From Rhizobium sp. NLR16a (lineage in GTDB: Bacteria; Pseudomonadota; Alphaproteobacteria; Rhizobiales; Rhizobiaceae), in contig NZ_CP072872.1 in NCBI RefSeq assembly GCF_017948245.1, forward strand, positions 1 through 64,000: a DNA stretch of 64,000 nt, read 5' to 3'. The translations under genes and the position numbers were made by a program. The notes under the pieces were generated by a model that did no database searches, was not told the DNA's origin, and saw only the letters and a list, made by a program, of their open reading frames with translations. Below are positions 24,456 through 33,302 of the stretch, piece by piece; position 1 is the stretch's first letter, and each line of letters begins with the position of its first letter.

Positions 24456-26953
24456 TGCCCCGCTACTACCTGACCAAGCTCGGCGTCGAAGGGTTTCGAG
24501 GCATCAAGAATGAGGGAGATCCACTCACCCTTCGCTTCAGGGCAGACGCGGTCAATTCCATATATGCCCAGAACGGTATCGGCAAGACCTCGCTGTTCGA
24601 GGCCATCAGCTACGCCATCTTCGACAAGTTACCCAAACTCGACGGGCTCCAGCGGAGCGAACGGCCGGAAACATATTATGTGAACCGCTTCCATACGGGC
24701 GGAGTCGGCTCCATCTCTTTGGAGTTCACACCTGACGACGGCACCACACCAGTCGAAATCCTCGTCCGGCGCACCGCCGTAGGTCAGCGTACCGTGACGA
24801 GCCCGACAGGACATGGCGATCCCGAAGCTTTTCTCGCCACGTTGGCCGAAGATTTCACGGTCGTGGATTACGCTAAATTCACCCGCTTTATCGATGATTC
24901 GCCCCTCGATCGAGGGCGTACCTTCTCCTCCTTGATCGGACTGGCCCGCTTCGCGCACCTCCGCCAACGGTTTGATCAAGCGAGCAACACACGGGCTTTC
25001 AACACCGATTTCCAGATGGCCGCGTTGAAGGCGAAGCTTGAAGCCGCAGAAAAGCTCGTGCGGGACCATCGGGCTGCGGCGTTGTCGTCTTATGAAGCCG
25101 TGACGGGAACGGCAATCCAGGACCTGTCGGCGGAAGTACAACGGGTCGCCGAAGTCACGGCTGCACTTGCTGACATTCCAACGCTCGCGCCTGTCTTCGC
25201 CGGAAAAGACATCCTCACGGTGGACATGGACGCCGCCCGCGCCGCCATCGTCGCGGCGGAGGGTGGCCCCGCGAAGGCCGAGTATCAGAAGGTGCTGCGC
25301 AATATCGAGGCGCTTTCCCAAAGCGCCCCCACGCCGGAAGCGGCGGCCGACATCGGGACGCTTCTCGACCTAGCACGCCGCCATGACGCGGCGGTCGCCT
25401 TCGCCGGCAGCAAGAGCCGGCAGGATCTTTTCGAGGCCGCCAAGGGCGTGGTCGAGGAAGCGGACTATAGCGATCCTCAACAATGCCCGGTCTGCGACAC
25501 GCATATCGAAGAGCCCATTGCCACGCGGATGGAGCGGCTGCTTGAGCGCTACCGTGAGGCGGACCAACTCGGCGAAGACCTCAAGCAGGCCATGACCGCA
25601 AGCACCTGGCTTGATTGGCTCAACAAGCTGGAAAGCTGTACCGCCCTGACCGTCCCAGACGACAAGAAACACCGGGCGAGCGTCCGACAGTTGGCGAGCG
25701 AAAGCCGCCTGACCGAGGGTCGCCTGCGGGAAGCCGTTGATAACGCGCAGCAGCTTGAAGAAGAGCGAAAGTCTATCCTAGAGGCGGCGCAAAAGCGGGA
25801 ACAGGAGCTTCAGGCGGAATTGCCGCCGTCACTGGTCGCACTAACCCAGCAACTCGAGGCCGGAAGCCGATTCCGTGAAGCCATCCTTGGACATCGTACG
25901 GCGGCAAAGGAAGCAGGCGCCTGCCGGTCGCACAAGAAATGGCGAGAGCGGTGGCAAACCTTCATCGGCGCCGCCGCCAAGACCGTGGGCGAGGCGGAAA
26001 GTCGGCTGGCGACCCAGCGCATCAACGCGATCGAGGCGAGCTATCAAGACCTGTTTCGGGGTCTGGTGAGGGGCGGCGTGGATATGCGGCCCAAACTGGA
26101 GCGGTCGGCAGACAGCGAAGACGTGGATCTGAAGTTGGAGAACTTCTACGGCGAGACTGGTATCTCGGCACGGGCCGTCCTTTCCGAGAGCTACCGGAAC
26201 GCCATAGCCGGCTCAATCTTCTTTGCAGCGGCCGTCAAGCAGAGCGGTCCCGCCCGCTTCATGGTGCTCGACGACATCACCTCCAGCTTTGACGGCGGCC
26301 ACCAGTTCGCCTTGATGGAGGCCTTGCGCACCAAGTTGCAGGCTTCCGCGGCAGCCGACGGCCTTCAATTCATCGTGCTCAGCCACGACACGCTGCTGGA
26401 GAAGTATTTCGACAAGACGGCGAGCGAGCAGGTGGGTTGGCACCACCAGCGCCTGCAAGGCGCCGCGCCGACGGGGAACGTGTACGCCAGCCAACTCGAT
26501 GCGAACCGGCTAAAGATTCTCGCGACGACACATCTTCAGGCCGGTCAGGTGGACATCGGCCAGCCGTTCGTGCGGCAGTACCTGGAATTCAAGCTGTCGC
26601 AGATCATCTCCAAGCTGAAGATTCCCGTGCCGCCCGACTATGCCATCCGGAGCGACAACAAGACCGTCGGAAACGCCCTTGATGCCATTACATCGGCCAT
26701 CGACCTTTTCGATGGCGCCGGCAAGCTCGTACTGAGTGCGCAGCAGAAGACGGATTTCCGCAATCAGCATGTGCCGGCGATCATCTCGAACTATGTCAGC
26801 CACTACGAGACCGGTGGCGGAACGCCAATCAACGCGCATGTGCTATTGGGCGTGCTGCAATCCGTCGACGATGTCGCCGAGTGCTTCCGCTACGATGATA
26901 CCTCCAAGACTCCTCCAGAAAGGAGGTGGTATAGGAACCTCGGGCAGCGCTAG
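24455..26953 (+). CDS. Rad50/SMC-like AAA ATPase with zinc hook
   Basis: An 832-residue protein. The N terminus has LGVEGFRGIKNEGDPLTLRF and Walker A QNGIGKTSLFEAI near residue 40; coiled-coil arms flank QQCPVCDTHIEEP, a Rad50-type CPVC zinc hook near residue 344; further down are the second arm, a signature region SESYRNAIAGSIFFAAAV and Walker B ARFMVLDDITSSFDGGHQ near residue 602, then an H-loop-like VLSHD. After the ATPase comes an extra C-terminal domain of about 190 residues (QFVRQYLEFKLSQIISKLKIPVPPDY...) that is not recognised. It probably binds DNA and undergoes ATP-driven closure. No nuclease gene of the SbcD/Mre11 type is next to it; it converges on the restriction operon. Confidence 0.85.
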   Translation: MPRYYLTKLGVEGFRGIKNEGDPLTLRFRADAVNSIYAQNGIGKTSLFEAISYAIFDKLPKLDGLQRSERPETYYVNRFHTGGVGSISLEFTPDDGTTPVEILVRRTAVGQRTVTSPTGHGDPEAFLATLAEDFTVVDYAKFTRFIDDSPLDRGRTFSSLIGLARFAHLRQRFDQASNTRAFNTDFQMAALKAKLEAAEKLVRDHRAAALSSYEAVTGTAIQDLSAEVQRVAEVTAALADIPTLAPVFAGKDILTVDMDAARAAIVAAEGGPAKAEYQKVLRNIEALSQSAPTPEAAADIGTLLDLARRHDAAVAFAGSKSRQDLFEAAKGVVEEADYSDPQQCPVCDTHIEEPIATRMERLLERYREADQLGEDLKQAMTASTWLDWLNKLESCTALTVPDDKKHRASVRQLASESRLTEGRLREAVDNAQQLEEERKSILEAAQKREQELQAELPPSLVALTQQLEAGSRFREAILGHRTAAKEAGACRSHKKWRERWQTFIGAAAKTVGEAESRLATQRINAIEASYQDLFRGLVRGGVDMRPKLERSADSEDVDLKLENFYGETGISARAVLSESYRNAIAGSIFFAAAVKQSGPARFMVLDDITSSFDGGHQFALMEALRTKLQASAAADGLQFIVLSHDTLLEKYFDKTASEQVGWHHQRLQGAAPTGNVYASQLDANRLKILATTHLQAGQVDIGQPFVRQYLEFKLSQIISKLKIPVPPDYAIRSDNKTVGNALDAITSAIDLFDGAGKLVLSAQQKTDFRNQHVPAIISNYVSHYETGGGTPINAHVLLGVLQSVDDVAECFRYDDTSKTPPERRWYRNLGQR

Positions 26954-27009
26954 TTTGGTTGCCGATGCGACCGGTCAGGGGCAGAACCACGAGTTTGACT
27001 ATTCGGGCA

Positions 27010-29985
27010 TCACATGCTCACCTCGGCCAGAGAGGTGACGACGGCGTAATCGACTCCAATCGATTCAAAGTGCTTGCGGCCACAGGCGATCTTCTGGTTT
27101 TCCTTGGTGCGGCGCTCCTCGGAATCCACGGTGCTCTTGGTTTCGCGCACAAAGTAGAGTTTCTCCTCGCGCTCGGTGACGAAGGCCCAATCTGGATTGT
27201 AGGAGCCGATGGGCGTGTCGATCTTGAACCAGGACGGCAGCTTGACGAACAGCTTGACGTTCTCGTTGCTATCGAGGTCGCGGGCAAACTTCTTCTCGAC
27301 TTCCGACTCGTACTCAATCGCATCAAACAGGGATTTCTCTCGGTTCTGCACCTCGTAGAGATTGCTCAGGTAGCGAACGATCCCTTCCTCGGCGTCCTGC
27401 TCGATGCGGCTTTGCTCCCAATGAGCCCCGGCAACCTTCTCGTACTTGATGCCCTCCAGCATCAGGTCGTGAAGTGCGCGCGAGATTTCCTTCGCGACCG
27501 CCGCCATAAATGCCTGGGGATTCATCTTGAACTCGCCGAGCCTGCCCGAGCGCTTCAATATCTCCGCAAGGGTGTGCCGGGTCAGCTCCGTTTCCTTTTG
27601 CAGGAAGGCGAGGATGTCCGGCAGCATTTTGACCGGCTCGGCCTCGCGAACGCGGGTCGCGATCTGTCTGTCCGCCGAGACGCCCGCGTCAGTGATATCC
27701 ACCTCGACGACAGTCGTCGCGACGCGCGGCCCTTTGATCGGCTCGATCTGCTTGATGCGGGCGAGCGCCCTTTCGATGAGGTCGGGCGTAGCAAAGGTCA
27801 CGCGGTAACGGGTGCGGTGTTTGATCTTGTCCCACAGCTTCTGGAAATCCTCGCTCAGATGGACTTCCTTGCGGAATTTCAGCTCGCGCCGGTCGCGGGC
27901 GTTGACGATGCGATTTTTGAAGACCTTGCGGTTAACCTCATCGACGATCTCCGCGCGAAGATCCGCGAATGCGTCCGACACTTTCAATTCGAAATGCGGG
28001 TTCTTGGGGTCGAACTTGTCCAGGATGTCGCCGACGGTGTTGAGATAGCCGCCCGCCACCAGCTCGGCCCAGATCTTGGCCGATTCATCCTGCCCGATCT
28101 CACTTTCCGTCCCGTCTTCGGCCTTGCGCACGAGCTTCGCGAACGCGATCTTCTCGACCTTGCCGAAGCGGATGCCGAAATCCTCCTCGAACTCACTCTG
28201 AAGCGCCCGGGCGAAATCCTCATACGATTCATTGGCGATGACGGTCAGCCGGTTTACGGTTTCGTCGTGAACGCGCTCACCCCGCTTCTCGCCCATGCCA
28301 TAGACAGGAAGCCGCAATCCGCGACCGATTTCCTGGCGTTTCCTGTCGGCGGACTGCGTTTCATTGAGGGTGCATATCTGGAAGACGTTGGGATTATCCC
28401 ACCCCTCGCGCAGGGCGGAGTGCGAGAAAATAAAGCGCAAAGCGACTTCAGGATCGAGCAGCCGCTCCTTGTCGCGCATGATCAGATTGAAAACGTCTTC
28501 GTCTGCGGCTAGCTGCGTCTTGCCGGAATGCACATCTTCAAAGGGAGTGACTACCTTCTTGTCCTGCGAGAAATACCCGTTGTGCACCTCCAACACATTG
28601 AAAGAGATCAGCCCCTTGTAGATCGGCTTCGCCGTCAGCTCGCGGTAGGCCTCTTCAAACCACTGACCGATCTTGCCAAGGCTGGTCGTGCCGTCGTCGT
28701 TGTAGATGCGGTAATTGGCGACGCGGTCGATGAAGAAAAGCGAGAGCACCTTGATGCCCTTGCCCTTGAGCGCGCGCTCCTTCTTGAGGTGTTGCTCAAC
28801 GGTCTCATAGACCTGTGCCTTCATGATGTCGTCGGCAAGGCCACCGGTTTCCTGCCCAAGTTCCAGGAAGCGGCCCTGATTGAACTCGACATATTCGGAG
28901 CCGGGAGTGCAGTCGATGTTTTGGACAATGTAGCCGTTGCGATACGCGTCACGCTCGTCGGACTTCACATACAGGTCATCGCCCTGCTTGACCCATAGCT
29001 TGGTAGCTTTCGGCCCCGCCTTGCCCTCTTTGTGAATCTCAAGCCGCGCCCTGATGCCGTTCTCGTTGTCCGTCGCGATCAGCTTCACATAGGCGTCGTT
29101 GAAATTCTCGTCCGAGCGGACGGAAGCGACTTCGATCCGCTTCACAAGCCGGAGATCATAGGCCCTCACCGGATCCAGCTTATAGACAAGATTGTACGGG
29201 TTCTTGTGCGTCGCGCTGTAGCGCAGCGTCACCATCGGGTTGAGATTGCCGATCGCCTTACGCGATTTCTCGGTCGTATCGACGCTCTGCGGCTCGTCGA
29301 TGATGACGATGGGATTGGCGGCCTGAATGAACTCGATGGGCCGCCGCCCGGACATGCGGTCGTTTTCGCGGTTTATAACGTTGAGCTTCTTCAGCTCGTC
29401 CTCGGTCATCTCCGACAAATCCTTGTCCGCAACATCCTTCTGGAAGGACTGGATGTTGATGACCATGATCTGAATCTGGTTGCTGGACGCGAACTGCCGC
29501 ACCTTTCCGAGGCGCTTGCTGTCATAAACAAAGTGATCGAATGGCGCCTTGTCGTAGAGCGTCTGGAAGTGCTCTTTCATCGTTTCGATGCTCTTAAGCA
29601 CGCCCTCTCGGATGGCGACGCTCGGCACGACGATGATGAATTTCTTGAAGCCGTAGGTTTTGTTCAGCTCGAAGACCGAACGCAGATAAACATACGTTTT
29701 GCCGGTGCCGGTCTCCATTTCGACGGAGAACTCGCGGCCCGCAAGCGCCGCGACCTTCTCGATGTCGTTGGCTTCCTGAATCCGGTTGACGTTCTTGAGA
29801 AGCTCGTCATCCGGCAGGCCAAGCCGGTTTCCCATGCCCAGTTCGGTCTGGAACAGCCCGCCGATCTGGAGCGACTGGAAGGCCATTGCCCCCGTCTGCG
29901 CGAATGGCTGCCCGTCGAACACGCCGACGACTGCATTGATGGCATCCTGCTGATATTGAAGGGAGGGGTCGAACTTGAGCTTCAT
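27010..29985 (-). CDS. Type III restriction enzyme Res-like helicase-nuclease
   Basis: A 991-residue superfamily 2 helicase with C-terminal nuclease. Motif I ETGTGKTYVYLRSVFEL (residues 91-107), motif II IIIDEPQSVD near 229, motif III LRYSATHKNPYNLVY, and motif VI ADRKRQEIGRGLRLPV are all visible. The end carries GSYNPDWAFVTEREEKLYFVRETKST, a PD-(D/E)XK nuclease signature. Res subunits of type III systems cut unmodified DNA after ATP-driven translocation, in complex with Mod. The start overlaps the stop of the DUF262/HNH gene by four bases. Last gene of the five-gene operon. Confidence 0.9.
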   Translation of the reverse strand: MKLKFDPSLQYQQDAINAVVGVFDGQPFAQTGAMAFQSLQIGGLFQTELGMGNRLGLPDDELLKNVNRIQEANDIEKVAALAGREFSVEMETGTGKTYVYLRSVFELNKTYGFKKFIIVVPSVAIREGVLKSIETMKEHFQTLYDKAPFDHFVYDSKRLGKVRQFASSNQIQIMVINIQSFQKDVADKDLSEMTEDELKKLNVINRENDRMSGRRPIEFIQAANPIVIIDEPQSVDTTEKSRKAIGNLNPMVTLRYSATHKNPYNLVYKLDPVRAYDLRLVKRIEVASVRSDENFNDAYVKLIATDNENGIRARLEIHKEGKAGPKATKLWVKQGDDLYVKSDERDAYRNGYIVQNIDCTPGSEYVEFNQGRFLELGQETGGLADDIMKAQVYETVEQHLKKERALKGKGIKVLSLFFIDRVANYRIYNDDGTTSLGKIGQWFEEAYRELTAKPIYKGLISFNVLEVHNGYFSQDKKVVTPFEDVHSGKTQLAADEDVFNLIMRDKERLLDPEVALRFIFSHSALREGWDNPNVFQICTLNETQSADRKRQEIGRGLRLPVYGMGEKRGERVHDETVNRLTVIANESYEDFARALQSEFEEDFGIRFGKVEKIAFAKLVRKAEDGTESEIGQDESAKIWAELVAGGYLNTVGDILDKFDPKNPHFELKVSDAFADLRAEIVDEVNRKVFKNRIVNARDRRELKFRKEVHLSEDFQKLWDKIKHRTRYRVTFATPDLIERALARIKQIEPIKGPRVATTVVEVDITDAGVSADRQIATRVREAEPVKMLPDILAFLQKETELTRHTLAEILKRSGRLGEFKMNPQAFMAAVAKEISRALHDLMLEGIKYEKVAGAHWEQSRIEQDAEEGIVRYLSNLYEVQNREKSLFDAIEYESEVEKKFARDLDSNENVKLFVKLPSWFKIDTPIGSYNPDWAFVTEREEKLYFVRETKSTVDSEERRTKENQKIACGRKHFESIGVDYAVVTSLAEVSM

Positions 29986-31253
29986 CCGGCGACCTCGGCA
30001 AAATCAGGGTGCGTGTTGTTTTTGATCAGGTTGCAGGTCGGGCAAGCGACCTGTCCGTTCGACACGGTGGTCTGCCCGCCTTTGGAATGCGGCACCTTGT
30101 GGTCGGCATGCCAGTCGGCCCAGCCGAGCTTCTCCCCGCCGCAATGCGTACGGATTTGGCAGCGTCCGTCGTCCTTGCGGTAGATCGCGAGCCTCTGCTC
30201 CGGCGTGAAAACGCGGATGACATCGATGGTCGGAATGTCGGGGCAAGCGAGGAAGAAACGCTTTTGCAGATATTCGAGCCTTCCCCTGATCGATTCCTCG
30301 CCGTCCGTCGAATAGCTCGTGAGGCGGCGATATTCGACCAGCGTAGCGTCCCGCTTCTCCTCATCGAGTTCTTCCTGCGCCCGGCGCTCTGTCTCGAAGG
30401 CAATAAACCATTTCGCCAGCGCCTCTTCCGTGCCCGCATGGACATAGTTTTCAAGAAGCGTCGAGGCGAGGCAGTACAGTGTGATGACGTTGTACCGCTC
30501 AAGCTCGGGCGTTTTCTCGGGGAACGCCCGCAGCAGGTAGTCGAGGACGCGGCGAACCTTTTTCGCCACCTTGCCGCCGGCGTCAAAGGTAACATGGTCG
30601 TCGTACATGCGGTTGAGGTCAGCATCGCGGACGCTTGTCGGCCCGTTTGCCATCTCAAGACACACAATCTGCGCCGCAATCTGGTCGAAGGTGAATCGCT
30701 TGTTGCTGAACTTGCAGTTCTCGAAGAATTTGTGCTGGGCAAGCGCCTTCACAAAGTCGCGCATCTGCCCCGGCTTCGCATTGCGCTTTTCCTGCGCTTT
30801 CAGGGTCGTGCCGTTCTGAAGCCGCAGGAACATATCGCGGACTTCATCCTCCTCGTCGTTCTGCACGGCGTCATCGACGATGACCACGTCCACCGGATAC
30901 GCATCGAAGATCGTGCTGACATCGAGGTCGAGCTGATCGTAGGTCTTCCCCGCGCAGGGGAACCCGTTCACCGGATCGGTATCGCGAGCCAGGGCAAACT
31001 CGCCCGACCGGAACTCCCAGATCGTCCGCAGACGCTGCTGCCCGTCAATGACCTCGTACCTCACACCATCGTCACGATTGACGGCGCGCCAGTACATCTT
31101 CGGAATGTCGAATTCGCGAAGAATGGAATCGATCAAAAGCTGCTTCTGCTTCCGCGACCAGGCGGGAGGGCGCTGATAATCAGGCGTGGGATCGACCTTC
31201 TTCTGCCAAGCGCAAATCGTCGAGATCGGAAGGGGTTTTTTGCTCATTCTCAT
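29982..31253 (-). CDS. DUF262 and HNH endonuclease protein
   Basis: A 423-residue protein. The N-terminal DUF262 domain has QRPPAWSRKQKQLLIDSILREFDIPKMYW and the ParB-like VIDGQQRLRTIWEF (residues 68-81). The C terminus is an HNH nuclease: WHADHKVPHSKGGQTTVSNGQVACPTCNLIKNN, with the zinc-binding CPTC. DUF262 is the N-terminal domain of GmrS-type enzymes that recognise modified DNA and use nucleotides, so this protein could target phage DNA with modified bases. It is inserted between mod and res, which are usually adjacent; the stop overlaps the res start. Confidence 0.87.
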   Translation of the reverse strand: MRMSKKPLPISTICAWQKKVDPTPDYQRPPAWSRKQKQLLIDSILREFDIPKMYWRAVNRDDGVRYEVIDGQQRLRTIWEFRSGEFALARDTDPVNGFPCAGKTYDQLDLDVSTIFDAYPVDVVIVDDAVQNDEEDEVRDMFLRLQNGTTLKAQEKRNAKPGQMRDFVKALAQHKFFENCKFSNKRFTFDQIAAQIVCLEMANGPTSVRDADLNRMYDDHVTFDAGGKVAKKVRRVLDYLLRAFPEKTPELERYNVITLYCLASTLLENYVHAGTEEALAKWFIAFETERRAQEELDEEKRDATLVEYRRLTSYSTDGEESIRGRLEYLQKRFFLACPDIPTIDVIRVFTPEQRLAIYRKDDGRCQIRTHCGGEKLGWADWHADHKVPHSKGGQTTVSNGQVACPTCNLIKNNTHPDFAEVAG

Positions 31254-31265
31254 CGGTCAGCCCCC

Positions 31266-33302
31266 TCAAACCGTCTTGAAGACGATTTCGGATTCCTCGG
31301 CCTCGGCCCTCGCCCGGAAGGTCTGAACCGCGTTCGCCTTCAACTGATCATTGCCCCTGAAGCCTTCGTCCAGGCAGATGACCTGCAACGGGTCGGCTTC
31401 CGCCAGCGCATCGATCAGTTCCGGGGTGATCTCCTTCTCAAGGCAAATGAGCAGCGCGCCATCCTCGATGGAAAAAACTTCGTTGCCCGCAAGCTTTGTC
31501 GCCTGAACCTTCGTCGTCAGAGGGAATCCCGCCTTGAGCAGCAACTCGTAAAGCACGTCTTCGGAGCTACTGGAGCCCGACAAGTGATCGACGTGCATCT
31601 CAAGCTGCTCGGCGATGTCTTCTGCCTGCCCAAGGTCGCCCGTCCAAACTCGGAAATTTGAGCGTTGCAGGGCAAAGGCGCGAAACCCCATGACCGGAAT
31701 CTGTGCGTCGTCGAGTAAAAGCTCGTCGTCTTTCGTGGGCTTGGCCATCGCCTGACAGGCATTCTTTAGGCGTGTTCTCCCAATGTCAGAGATCGCGCGA
31801 AACCCGGCTTTGTAAGCCTTTGAATCGACATCTGTTCGTTCGGGTAGTTGGACAATAATGAAGTTCACGGCCTTACCTAGTTGCGCTGAGAGATGCAGCG
31901 CCGCATGACCGGTAGTGGCTGATCCACCAAAGAAGTCGAGGACGGTATCTCCTGGTTTGCAAACCAGAGAAATTAAATCGGCGATTACCTCTTTGTTTTT
32001 TGGGAACGGGAAAATTCCCTCACCGACCAGCTCTTCGACTTCGAGCGTGGCAGAGCGTCCATCGACGTAAAAGACGGACGAAAATGGCTCCTCGGCAATT
32101 TCGTGAAGATAGCTCTTTCGGTTCGGTATAGTTGTTTCATCCGGGCCGAAATGAATACGTGGCGGATCCTCCGCCAATGCCCATTTGGTCTTTTTCTCAT
32201 CCCACCGCCAGCCGGTGGAGGGCTTTTGGCACGGCTTCTTGGTCACTGGATGGAAGATGTCATGGCGCGGCCGGTTCTTCCGACCGTCGTCTGGGCCGGC
32301 AAAGTTGTCCGGGAAGTACAGGCCGCGATTATCAGACCAGTTGTAGTGCTTGTGGGCTTTGCGCGGGTCGGAATTAGGCATCTTTCGATACCACTCCATC
32401 ATGTGCTGCCTTATCAACTCATGATCGTTGTTTAGCGTCTCGCGAAGGCGCTGGTAGTGAGCCAACACCTCGTCCGCTCCGGGCTTTGGTTTACGCCACG
32501 GGCCGGCTGCGAGGCTGTCCTCTTTGCTCTTCGTATATACGAGGATGTACTCGTGAATGTTGCCGATCGTCTTTGAGTCGCCTTTCTTTGATCGTTGCCA
32601 TACGATCTGAGCTATGAAGTTCTCCTCTCCGAAAATTTCGTCGAGGAGATTGCGGAGATGCGGCGCCTCCACGTCGTTGATGCTCACGAAAATCACGCCG
32701 TCGTTCTTCAGGAGATTGCGAGCGAGATATAGCCGTGGATACATCATGCTCAACCAGCGTGTGTGATACCGGCCAGCAGTGTCCGAGTTCGTAGAGAAGC
32801 GACGCCCCTCTTCGTCCGCCTGATTTGTATATGAGAGATAGGTTTCGAGCGTCTCTGCGTACTTGTCCGGGTATATGAACTCGTTTCCGGTATTGTAAGG
32901 CGGATCGATGTAAATCATCTTTATTTTGCCGAAATACGCCTTCTGAAGAAGCTTCAGCACTTCAAGGTTGTCACCTTCGATAAACAAATTATCGGTTTCA
33001 TCAAAGTTGACCGACTCCTCCCGCGCGGGTTTGAGCGTCGCCACGCTCGGCTGCTGAATGATCTTCATGCACTCGGCTTTGCCGGGCCAGTTGAGGCCGA
33101 ACCGTTCCTTGCCCGGATCGACCCATTCGCCGAGGACGCGCTTGAGCTGATCGAAGTCGATAGCTCCTTCGGCAAATACCTCCGGGAACGCTTCTCCAAG
33201 GCGGTGTTTCAACTCGTCCCGCTTCTCCTGCGCCACATCCATGGAGGCAAGATCAAACTTCTCCGGTTTGGCTTCCGGCTTATTCATTTGCTGCCCTTTC
33301 AC
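31266..33302 (-). CDS. Type III-like site-specific DNA adenine methyltransferase (Mod)
   Basis: A 678-residue methyltransferase. MIYIDPPYNTGNEF (catalytic DPPY at residues 133-136) precedes the SAM-binding motif VLDFFGGSATTGHAALHL (near 458), the order found in type III Mod and other beta-class N6-adenine methyltransferases. The segment between them (residues about 210-430) is the variable target-recognition region. It should protect host DNA and guide Res. The start overlaps the helicase stop by four bases; the next gene begins 12 bases downstream. Confidence 0.9.
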   Translation of the reverse strand: MKGQQMNKPEAKPEKFDLASMDVAQEKRDELKHRLGEAFPEVFAEGAIDFDQLKRVLGEWVDPGKERFGLNWPGKAECMKIIQQPSVATLKPAREESVNFDETDNLFIEGDNLEVLKLLQKAYFGKIKMIYIDPPYNTGNEFIYPDKYAETLETYLSYTNQADEEGRRFSTNSDTAGRYHTRWLSMMYPRLYLARNLLKNDGVIFVSINDVEAPHLRNLLDEIFGEENFIAQIVWQRSKKGDSKTIGNIHEYILVYTKSKEDSLAAGPWRKPKPGADEVLAHYQRLRETLNNDHELIRQHMMEWYRKMPNSDPRKAHKHYNWSDNRGLYFPDNFAGPDDGRKNRPRHDIFHPVTKKPCQKPSTGWRWDEKKTKWALAEDPPRIHFGPDETTIPNRKSYLHEIAEEPFSSVFYVDGRSATLEVEELVGEGIFPFPKNKEVIADLISLVCKPGDTVLDFFGGSATTGHAALHLSAQLGKAVNFIIVQLPERTDVDSKAYKAGFRAISDIGRTRLKNACQAMAKPTKDDELLLDDAQIPVMGFRAFALQRSNFRVWTGDLGQAEDIAEQLEMHVDHLSGSSSSEDVLYELLLKAGFPLTTKVQATKLAGNEVFSIEDGALLICLEKEITPELIDALAEADPLQVICLDEGFRGNDQLKANAVQTFRARAEAEESEIVFKTV

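Noticed and set aside
26959..28512. Long plus-strand open frame (517 codons) opposite the Res gene
   Set aside because: Fully antisense to a gene with intact helicase and nuclease motifs; composition is that of a mirrored GC-rich coding sequence, no known motif and no ribosome binding site.
30009..31661. Plus-strand open frame of 550 codons opposite the DUF262/HNH gene
   Set aside because: Antisense to conserved motifs of DUF262, HNH and the end of Mod; no protein-like features.
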